Part shown: positions 6,111 to 11,222 of the stretch, piece after piece
Layout of the letters: each line of letters begins with the position of its first letter
How positions within the stretch are numbered: the stretch's first letter is position 1
DNA from: Clostridiales bacterium
GTDB taxonomy: Bacteria > Bacillota > Clostridia > UBA8921
NCBI GenBank assembly: GCA_003535395.1
Contig: DOHE01000004.1
Span: forward strand, 1,766 to 12,987
Direction: 5' to 3'
DNA length: 11,222 nt
Program-made: the position numbers and the translations under genes
Notes under the pieces: model-generated
The model's input: only the letters and a program-made list of their open reading frames with translations
Told to the model about the DNA's origin: nothing
The model's database searches: none

Positions 6111-6331
6111 CGAAGGAAATAAATAGTGCGAGAGAGACCATGGTATTTGATCAAGGCAGATATCCAAGCCCTGGTCGGATAGAATGAGGAATTAAGGACG
6201 TGAAGGCGAGAATTAGGAGGTGATGCCACTTGAGATTGCATTGAAAAATTAAGGCCTTATAAAGGGAAAAGCGGAGAACAGGAAATACTGAGATCAAAAA
6301 ATTTATAATTAGAGAGGGGAAGGTTAAAATG
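6111..6331 (+). promoter_or_regulatory. Conserved transcribed leader, copy 2
   Basis: This is the counterpart of the copy 1 leader. The helix matching 1142-1180 is partly kept (6165-6172 with 6195-6202): six of eight pairs remain, one of them by a compensatory A-T to G-C change, and two are lost. The 37-codon frame of copy 1 is broken here, although AGGAGGTG followed by ATGCCACTT could start a nine-residue peptide (MPLEIALKN). It ends in AGAGAGGGG and the ATG of a frame that fails after 24 codons. Confidence 0.4.
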
Positions 6332-6338
6332 TTAATAA

Positions 6339-6658
6339 GAGGTAGTATTAGCAAAAAGAGAACTAGGTGGGGGAGAAAAGCAGGGAATAACAAAAGAGGA
6401 TAAAGATAAATATATTTGTTCGAACCCTTTTGGATTTCCACTAGCTCGTTTGAATTCGGAAGTAATATTTTTCTTAAGAAATCCTCGTGATGGACGACCA
6501 GAATCAATAATGAATCAATAATTAATACATATTCGCCGGTGGCGGGATATCAGGGAAAGTTTATTAAAACAGAGAACGGTTCATACGAAAGAAACTGGCC
6601 TTATGGTTTTGCAGAGACAATTATTAATATCAGTGAGTTAAAGAAGTTAATAAAATGA
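6339..6658 (+). pseudogene. Decayed relative of the protease-partner protein (2034-2615)
   Basis: Two frames together read like the C-terminal half of that family. Frame A ends at the stop 6519-6521 and includes LARLNSEVIFFLRNPRDGRPE. Frame B ends at the stop 6656-6658 and includes NTYSPVAGYQGKFIKTENGS then FAETIINISELKKLIK. This parallels the intact protein's GKALLILNTPYPDSETGKP, the YELLRGNFSYHS region and the ending EPGISINLDTLKTDI. The repeat's ATG (6329) is in the same frame as frame B, so two opposite frameshifts plus loss of the N-terminal half would explain the remnant. It lies directly downstream of the copy 2 promoter, as the intact gene pair does downstream of copy 1. Homology is judged by eye. 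Confidence 0.5.
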
Positions 6659-6845
6659 ATTCTGGTTGCTCCAGAGCTGGATGTTCTACGATGGGTAAGT
6701 TCAAGGTGTGGGGTATAATTATCTGCTGGTTAGAGCTAATAATGTGAACTTAAAGTTGGGAGTGATGATAAATATGAGTGTATGAATTATAGCGCGATTA
6801 TTTTTACTTACTTTTACTCATCGAATTTGATAAGGGGTTGATTTT
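6659..6845. other. Intergenic stretch without recognisable gene
   Basis: This is AT-rich, with short broken frames only. No box of the TTATACATT type and no convincing -35/-10 pair is seen, so the promoter of the 6846-7247 gene is not located. Confidence 0.5.
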
Positions 6846-7247
6846 ATGAAAAAAATTGCGGGTATTTTAATGTTAATTGTATTAATCGTTACGCCGGTTA
6901 TTGCACAGGCATATTCCTTGGAGCAGTTGTACACGGAATATGACATTTCATTTGGATTTGAAACATATTCAGCCGCTGAAAACTATTTATACGATGATCT
7001 GGGCACAAATGAATTTTATGCAAATTGTCCTCAAGGTTATTATATCATGACATTAGAAAAAAAGGTTCTATTCTGGTATAATTATGTTGATGATATAATC
7101 TGCCCATGTTTAAATGATATTAGATGTCCGAGATTTATAAGTGCTAATGATGGATCTTCAAAATACAGGTATAATAGGATGGCTCAAGATACAGAAGGAG
7201 AAACGATATATATTGATTATGCAATTTATTTAAGTGAAGAATATTAA
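6846..7247 (+). CDS. Small secreted Tyr-rich protein, unknown
   Basis: This 133-residue protein starts at ATG 6846 with AAGGGG 8 bases upstream. Residues 1-22 are a clear signal peptide (MKKIAGILMLIVLIVTPVIAQA, cleavage after AQA). The mature protein is acidic, with about seventeen Tyr and four Cys clustered in the middle (NCPQG, IICPC, IRCPR), probably two disulfides. No family is recognised. It resembles the 5157-5606 product in type (signal peptide, Tyr-rich, Cys-containing) but I see no alignable similarity. It is monocistronic, followed by a strong hairpin. Confidence 0.75.
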   Translation: MKKIAGILMLIVLIVTPVIAQAYSLEQLYTEYDISFGFETYSAAENYLYDDLGTNEFYANCPQGYYIMTLEKKVLFWYNYVDDIICPCLNDIRCPRFISANDGSSKYRYNRMAQDTEGETIYIDYAIYLSEEY

Positions 7248-7259
7248 CACTATAAAATC

Positions 7260-7298
7260 CGAGAGCAAGGCATCTTATGAGCAGATGCCTTGCTCTCG
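7260..7298 (+). terminator. Perfect 16-bp hairpin after the secreted-protein gene
   Basis: C plus GAGAGCAAGGCATCT (7260-7275) pairs without mismatch with AGATGCCTTGCTCTC plus G (7283-7298) around the loop TATGAGC. It starts 12 bp after the stop codon. No T-run follows (CACGCTTCAC), so it may be a transcript-end stabiliser or a factor-assisted terminator rather than a classical intrinsic one. Confidence 0.55.
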
Positions 7299-7365
7299 CA
7301 CGCTTCACTAATAAACGAATGATATCTTAAATTTTACTCAACAAAGCAGAATAGTCAGCTATAAC

Positions 7366-7371
7366 TATAAT
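7366..7371 (+). promoter_or_regulatory. Possible -10 of the ABC exporter operon
   Basis: A perfect TATAAT lies about 35 bases before the preferred TTG start. No good -35 is found at 16-18 bases, so an activator may be needed. It overlaps the in-frame ATG at 7370, which argues against that ATG as the start. Confidence 0.3.
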
Positions 7372-7405
7372 GCCTTTCTACAATTTAATTTGGGAGATGA
7401 TTCTT

Positions 7406-8098
7406 TTGCAGTCAATGATCAGAGCGACGGGTTTGAGTAAGTTTTACCACCAGGGAGAGATGGAGGTCCAGGCGCTGCGAAATGTGGATTTTGAAGTTTC
7501 GGAGCAGGAATCCGTGGCCATTGTGGGCAAGAGCGGTTCGGGCAAATCCACACTGTTGCACCTGCTGGGAGGGCTGGACAGACCCACCGGGGGGAGCGTC
7601 TGGATCGCCGGTGTGGAAATCGGAGAGCTGGGGGAAGATGCAAGGAGCCGGTTCAGAAGGAAGAACATCGGCTTTGTCTTTCAGTTTTTCAACCTGATCC
7701 CGGAATTGAATGTGAAGGAAAATATCCTGTTCCCGCTCCTGCTGTCCCGGACAGACCCGGATGAGGCCTATATCGACCAGCTGATCTGCGACCTGGAGAT
7801 GCAGGACCGGATCTTCCACCTTCCCCACCAGCTTTCCGGGGGCGAACAGCAAAGGATCGCCATTGCCCGGGCACTGGCAGCAAAACCTCGGATCGTTATG
7901 TGTGATGAACCGACCGGTAATCTGGATGAGGAAACCGGGAAGTTTGTCCTGGAAAAGCTCATGGAACTCCAGAGCAAATACAGGCAGACACTGCTGATGG
8001 TCACCCATGACAGGGATATTGCTGTCCGAATGTCCCGCACCGTGACCCTTTCCCATGGGGAGATCCTGGCCCCCGGAAAGGAAGGGGGACAGGCATGA
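7406..8098 (+). CDS. ABC transporter ATP-binding protein, LolD/MacB/SalX type
   Basis: This is a 230-residue ATPase when started at TTG 7406, which has GGGAG 9 bases upstream. ATG 7397 touches the ribosome binding site, ATG 7415 is rather far from it, and ATG 7370 overlaps a likely -10. It has Walker A GKSGSGKST (41-49), Q-loop FQFFN (Q93), signature LSGGEQQ (143-149), Walker B IVMCDEP (catalytic E168), D-loop NLD and H-loop THD (H201). All are intact. LPHQLSGGEQQR and the FNLIPELNVKEN segment are typical of the ATPases that power FtsX/MacB-fold permeases by mechanotransmission. Its stop overlaps the permease start by 4 bp (ATGA), giving translational coupling. Likely roles of such pairs are antimicrobial peptide resistance, export or lipoprotein handling; the substrate is unknown. 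Confidence 0.92.
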   Translation: MQSMIRATGLSKFYHQGEMEVQALRNVDFEVSEQESVAIVGKSGSGKSTLLHLLGGLDRPTGGSVWIAGVEIGELGEDARSRFRRKNIGFVFQFFNLIPELNVKENILFPLLLSRTDPDEAYIDQLICDLEMQDRIFHLPHQLSGGEQQRIAIARALAAKPRIVMCDEPTGNLDEETGKFVLEKLMELQSKYRQTLLMVTHDRDIAVRMSRTVTLSHGEILAPGKEGGQA

Positions 8099-10650
8099 GA
8101 GCACCTCTGGCCTATCTGAGCATCAAAACATTGAAAGTCAGAAGAAGATCATCGGCTGCGCTGGTATGCAGCATCGCCTTTTGCATCGCCCTCTCTCTGG
8201 TCCTGATGTCTGTCCTGAACAGTTATCAGCAAAACTACCGCAAACAGCTGTTCAAAGCCTATGGCACCCAGCATGCAGTCCTGTTCAACGTGCCTTCCGG
8301 CGGCGAACAGACTCTCTGGGAGAATGCTTCCCTTCGCTGCGGACGGGTCCGTATTTACGGAACATACACCGTGCCGGAAAGCATCACGGGGGAAGTGGTT
8401 TCGCTTGGAACGATGGACGATACCGCCGCCGACCTGTCCAGGATCAGGCTGCTTGCGGGCAGGCTTCCGGATATGTCGGACGGGATCGCTGTGGAAAAAG
8501 GCGTTCTGGCACGGATGAAGATCACACCGGTCATCGGGACGGAGATCCCGCTCGACCTCAACCTGTTAAGTGAGAACCGGAAGCTGAAGGGGGAGCCGGC
8601 CCAAGCCACCTTCATCCTGACCGGGATCCTGGAAAATTACCGAGCGAACCAGCTGCCGGAGGCAGAGCAGCGCATCAGCGGGTTTGTGGACCTCCCTGCC
8701 ATCCTGCTGGCCGCGGATAATCCCTTGGCAGACAGGCAGGCATTTTCCACGAATCATTTTTACATATACATGAACCATACAGCCAGCCCGCTGGAATCAG
8801 CAAAACTGCTGAAGGATGTGGCAAACGCAGAAATGGTATACCTGAATTCGAAAGTCTACAACCCGGATAATGGTGAAATACGCACCGGGTCTCCCGGCAC
8901 AGACCTGATGCCGCCGCTGCTTCTTGTGGCCTGCATCCTGTTTGCTGCATTTTTCCTGTTGGCAAATATGATCCTTTTGACCGGAAATGAGCGGATGCAG
9001 CAGATCATCGGGCTTCGCTTTGCGGGAGCAGGAAGCGGGGATGGTTTGAAATATACAGCCATCCGGGGCGGCATCCTGATTTTGCTCGGGATCCCGCTGG
9101 GGATCCTGCTAGCCCTGCCTTTGCATGTGCTGACACGGCGGATCCTTCTAAAATTTCCTGTGGCTCCTTTCGATTTTGTGCCTGATTTTTCAGGAGCAGG
9201 TTTCATTATCCTGGGTGCTGTCATTCTGATTTTTACGCTCATGCTCCGCCCGGTCTGGAGACAGAAGGATCTGACCGCGATGGAGCTTTCCAGGAGCATG
9301 GTCCGGGAAGACCGGATCCGGCATGTGAACTTCAAAAGCAAAAACGGGATCCTGCTTTGGGCAGTCAAATCTGCAGCCAACAGCGCCAATAAACTTGTCG
9401 TGGTCGGTATTTCTTTTATGATGATTGTTTTTATCGTTATCAGCGGGGTGTATATGATCCGGCTGATGAAATATGCGAATATGCCGGTCACGATGTATGA
9501 TTACTGGGTCCGTCATTCAGCTAAATTGTACTATAGTGCACTGATGATCCCGGAGAGGACCGATGCGGGGATCAGGGAAAACCAGCTTTTCTATCTGGCA
9601 TCGTCCCCGGATGTAAAAAGCATTTTCGGGATCAAGCGCCTGGATGTCAACATCGCCCGCCTGCCCGGCGAGCCGGAACAAAAATACAGGGATATGGATC
9701 CGTTGCCTTCTGCAGGAATGGACCAGATCATGCAGCAGGACAAGGTGAAATACGGGTATGCACAAGACGCTGTTCTGTATCGCAGGACGCTCCTGGGGGT
9801 GGATAATGAAATGCTGAGTGCATTATCCCCTTTTGTGGTGAGCGGAACCATCCAGCCGGACCGGCTCAGGACAGGAAAGGAGATCCTCCTGTGCAGCAAG
9901 AACAGGGAGGCAGGGACGATGGCGGGAGAGCGGTTTATATTATCCCAGATCATCGAAGGAAAGATGTTTGAATTGGAGGTCAGCGTGGGGGCTGTCGTGT
10001 ACATCCCGGAAGACCGGCAGGACCTTCTGAAGCTCTATCGCTCCGCATTCATCTGGCATCAGAGCACCTTTGATACCCTGCCTTTTCCCGTGCAGTACTC
10101 AGACGTCCGCATCGAGCTGAAGGACCCAAAACAGACGGAAGATATCCGGGGCCGGATCCAGGAGATCGTACGGCTGAACGCGGAAGAGAAGAATAAAGTC
10201 AGCGTGCAGTCGGGGATCGAGGAAAACGAGATCTACCGGAACACGGGGAAGACCGCCCGCCTGTTTATCGTGATGATCGTGCTGATCCTGGGATTGTATT
10301 CCCTGATCAACCTTGTTTATTATTTCTCCGTGCGAATCCGTGAACGCCTCCCTCTCTTCGGTGTCATGCGCGCTATTGGTATGACCCGCCGTCAGCTGAT
10401 GGCCATGGTGCAGTGGGAGGCGGCCTGCTTCACAGGGGTCTCCTCTCTGGCGGGCATCGGGATGAGTCTGCTTGTATTCCTGATCTTCCATGAAGTGCCC
10501 CATAAAGGTGTTTCTGTATTTTCTGTAATCCCGTATGAATACATCGTGCTGCTGCCTTTGGTGCTGGTGGGCGCCGCTGCCCTGGCGGTCCTGTTCCCGG
10601 CACTGCAGGTATTTCGGAGGAGTGAAGTCGAGGCCATCAGGGAGCTGTAG
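8095..10650 (+). CDS. ABC transporter permease, FtsX-like, two-module (8 TM)
   Basis: This is an 851-residue membrane protein. Predicted helices lie at about 21-43, 272-296, 322-345, 366-386, 433-456, 721-745, 776-799 and 813-837. Two large extracellular domains follow the layout TM1-domain-TM2-4 / TM5-domain-TM6-8: about 230 residues after TM1 and about 265 after TM5. The C-terminal part carries FtsX hallmarks (RIRERLPLFGVMRAIGMTRR, then VFPALQVFRRSEVEAIREL-like ending). The N-terminal module is more divergent: it keeps MQQIIGLRFAGAGS in place of the usual coupling segment. Length and topology fit duplicated FtsX/MacB-type permeases rather than single-module MacB. It is co-translated with the ATPase. 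There is no two-component system nearby as in Bce-type resistance modules. Substrate unknown. Confidence 0.9.
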   Translation: MRAPLAYLSIKTLKVRRRSSAALVCSIAFCIALSLVLMSVLNSYQQNYRKQLFKAYGTQHAVLFNVPSGGEQTLWENASLRCGRVRIYGTYTVPESITGEVVSLGTMDDTAADLSRIRLLAGRLPDMSDGIAVEKGVLARMKITPVIGTEIPLDLNLLSENRKLKGEPAQATFILTGILENYRANQLPEAEQRISGFVDLPAILLAADNPLADRQAFSTNHFYIYMNHTASPLESAKLLKDVANAEMVYLNSKVYNPDNGEIRTGSPGTDLMPPLLLVACILFAAFFLLANMILLTGNERMQQIIGLRFAGAGSGDGLKYTAIRGGILILLGIPLGILLALPLHVLTRRILLKFPVAPFDFVPDFSGAGFIILGAVILIFTLMLRPVWRQKDLTAMELSRSMVREDRIRHVNFKSKNGILLWAVKSAANSANKLVVVGISFMMIVFIVISGVYMIRLMKYANMPVTMYDYWVRHSAKLYYSALMIPERTDAGIRENQLFYLASSPDVKSIFGIKRLDVNIARLPGEPEQKYRDMDPLPSAGMDQIMQQDKVKYGYAQDAVLYRRTLLGVDNEMLSALSPFVVSGTIQPDRLRTGKEILLCSKNREAGTMAGERFILSQIIEGKMFELEVSVGAVVYIPEDRQDLLKLYRSAFIWHQSTFDTLPFPVQYSDVRIELKDPKQTEDIRGRIQEIVRLNAEEKNKVSVQSGIEENEIYRNTGKTARLFIVMIVLILGLYSLINLVYYFSVRIRERLPLFGVMRAIGMTRRQLMAMVQWEAACFTGVSSLAGIGMSLLVFLIFHEVPHKGVSVFSVIPYEYIVLLPLVLVGAAALAVLFPALQVFRRSEVEAIREL

Positions 10651-10677
10651 GAGGGGGAGAAGGATATGATCACTGAG

Positions 10678-10709
10678 ATCCCGGTGAAGATCCTCCTTGC
10701 CGGGATTTT
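10678..10709 (+). terminator. Possible terminator of the ABC operon
   Basis: ATCCCGGTGA (10678-10687) can pair with TTGCCGGGAT (10697-10706), ten pairs including two G-T, around a nine-base loop, followed by TTT. It starts 28 bp after the permease stop. The short T-run makes strength doubtful. Confidence 0.35.
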
Positions 10710-10746
10710 CAACACAGTACTGGTAATTACCGAAATAATTATGCCA

Positions 10747-10768
10747 AAAAAACTGCCTGCGATTCTTT
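10747..10768 (+). repeat. 22-bp motif shared with 2705-2726
   Basis: Six A followed by CTGCCTGCGATTCTTT matches the loop and 3' arm of the hairpin at 2696-2721 (CTGCCTCCGATTCTTT) with one mismatch in 22. Here the 5' arm is missing. Both places are junctions between a broken gene and unrelated sequence. Confidence 0.6.
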
Positions 10769-10797
10769 TTGACGTCGCCGGGCGAACGTGGTAAAAT
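10769..10797 (+). promoter_or_regulatory. Promoter of the downstream hydrolase gene
   Basis: TTGACG (10769-10774) and TAAAAT (10792-10797) are separated by 17 bases, with an extended TGG just before the -10. The pair sits about 75 bp before the hydrolase start codon and overlaps the end of the 42-codon stub. Confidence 0.55.
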
Positions 10798-10873
10798 AAG
10801 GATATCTTTGACAGGCAGGCGGATGGATTCAGGACCGGGTGCAGGCCAAATACCTAAAAGAGGTGTTATACAG

Positions 10874-11222
10874 ATGATTTTTCAGAATGCATTGTTCCAC
10901 AATATCTGTGAACTTGTATCCGATAATATCTGTGAACTTGTATCCGTTCCGGCGAAGGAGGGTCTGCTGCTTCGCCGGATCCCCCGGGAAGTGTGCGCAG
11001 ATTCCGGGCCGGGCGTAGGAGGAAATGCCTTTCGCACGGCCGGATGCGAAATCCGGTTTATTATCCGGGAGGGCTTTGCCGAGGTCACCCTCGGACTGGA
11101 GAATTCTGAGACGAACGGCGAGTCAAGGAATGTTCCGGGTCTTTGTGAAATCTATCATGGCAATTTTCAGGAAACCCATGTGCGAAATCCTATTCTGATA
11201 AAGAACGGGCCTGTTGCCATTT
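10874..11222 (+). CDS. Probable SGNH/GDSL-family hydrolase, N-terminal part (runs off right edge)
   Basis: An open frame starts at ATG 10874 (ribosome binding site AGAGGTG, 8-base spacing) and has no stop up to the edge, giving 116 residues. The sequence FHNICELV, LLLRRIPREV, AGCEIRF, EVTLGLE, EIYHGNFQ and the following ILIKNGPVAI fit the order of the beta-rich N-terminal domain that precedes the catalytic SGNH domain in a family of secreted or cytoplasmic esterases (F-HN--EL-----L-L-R-P--V------G-EIRF---G-V-L-L----E-Y-G-F). The catalytic GDS motif would lie beyond the window, so the call rests on remembered family pattern. Residues 10-17 and 18-25 are a perfect NICELVS duplication inside the conserved FHNxxEL motif, caused by a 24-bp tandem repeat. 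Confidence 0.6.
   Translation, partial: MIFQNALFHNICELVSDNICELVSVPAKEGLLLRRIPREVCADSGPGVGGNAFRTAGCEIRFIIREGFAEVTLGLENSETNGESRNVPGLCEIYHGNFQETHVRNPILIKNGPVAI
10901..10945 (+). repeat. 24-bp in-frame tandem duplication
   Basis: The 21 bases 10901-10921 recur without change at 10925-10945, with a period of 24 bp. This adds eight residues to the hydrolase without breaking the frame. Perfect identity suggests a recent slippage event. Confidence 0.9.

Larger units (their letters stand above)
6015..6331 (+). repeat. Long direct repeat, copy 2 (regulatory module)
   Basis: This 317-bp segment matches 993-1310 in order and length. It starts at the last base of the LytTR stop codon and ends at the ATG 6329-6331 following AGAGAGGGG. 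Together the two copies bracket about 4.7 kb containing the protease, sigma/anti-sigma, Cys-rich and LytTR genes. Several small indels separate the copies in the last 120 bp. Confidence 0.9.
10666..10794 (+). pseudogene. 42-codon stub after the permease (truncated gene or spurious ORF)
   Basis: GGAGGGGGAGAAGGAT gives an excellent ribosome binding site 15 bp after the permease stop, before ATG 10666 (MITEIPVKILLAGIFNTVLV). The frame then enters the sequence shared with 2705-2726 and stops at 10792. The first third uses GC-rich codons like the permease, and the remainder does not look coding. It could be the start of a third operon gene cut off by a rearrangement. The overlapping hairpin at 10678-10706 argues that it may not be translated to the end. 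Confidence 0.35.

Noticed and set aside
6094..6186. 30-codon plus-strand frame in copy 2 containing MVFDQGRYPSPGRIE
   Set aside because: Its ATG overlaps the predicted -10, and copy 1 has a one-base change that breaks the frame.
993..6331. Insertion sequence or composite transposon flanked by the long repeats
   Set aside because: No transposase, no terminal inverted repeats and no target-site duplications; the repeats carry regulatory parts instead.
7412..8104. Long antisense frames opposite the ABC ATPase and permease
   Set aside because: They are by-products of GC-rich codon use; the sense strand has complete ATPase and FtsX motifs.
1..11222. CRISPR array, tRNA or rRNA genes
   Set aside because: No regularly spaced repeats with unique spacers, no cloverleaf with a CCA-type end and no rRNA core sequence was seen; the only short tandem repeats are the heptamers and the 24-bp duplication.

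Overview
The window looks like a chromosomal segment of a Gram-positive, low-to-mid GC Bacillota (Clostridia- or Paenibacillus-like) genome. The reasons are the strong GGAGG/GGGG ribosome binding sites, the TTG starts, a sigma factor paired with a DUF4179-type membrane anti-sigma factor, a stand-alone LytTR regulator, and a SalX/FtsX-type ABC exporter. I cannot name the species. Composition is a mosaic: the two flanks (about 1-950 and 7400-11222) are visibly GC-richer, while the middle (about 990-7330) is AT-rich and holds small secreted proteins, repeats and broken genes.

Left flank, minus strand: an unidentified gene running off the left edge, preceded by a small Cys-based protein phosphatase (HCHAGIGRTG active site) with its own promoter. 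Middle, plus strand: repeat copy 1 (993-1310) leads to a secreted matrixin-type zinc metalloprotease (1397-2002) and a membrane-anchored partner (2034-2615). A scar follows, with heptamer repeats, a hairpin and a fragment of a sugar ABC permease. Next comes an ECF-like sigma/anti-sigma operon (3046-5077), a Cys- and Tyr-rich secreted protein (5157-5606) and a stand-alone LytTR DNA-binding protein (5671-6015). Repeat copy 2 begins at the last base of the LytTR stop codon (6015-6331) and is followed by a frameshifted gene that looks like the decayed C-terminal half of the 2034-2615 protein family. A further secreted Tyr-rich protein (6846-7247) ends this part. Right flank: an ABC ATPase and its 851-residue FtsX-type permease (4-bp overlap), a 42-codon stub, a good promoter, and the start of a probable SGNH/GDSL hydrolase with a fresh 24-bp in-frame duplication.

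The most interesting signal is the duplicated ~317-bp module. Each copy carries three TTATACA(A)TT boxes starting exactly 21 bp apart, then a -35/-10 pair with a 17-bp spacer and extended TGn -10, then a conserved leader of about 200 nt ending in a strong ribosome binding site and an ATG. Direct repeats with a 21-22 bp period are the known footprint of LytTR regulators, and a LytTR gene abuts copy 2. My inference is a local LytTR-controlled regulon of secreted proteins (metalloprotease and partner, Cys/Tyr-rich proteins), in which the second promoter now drives a decayed gene. The conserved leader is unexplained.
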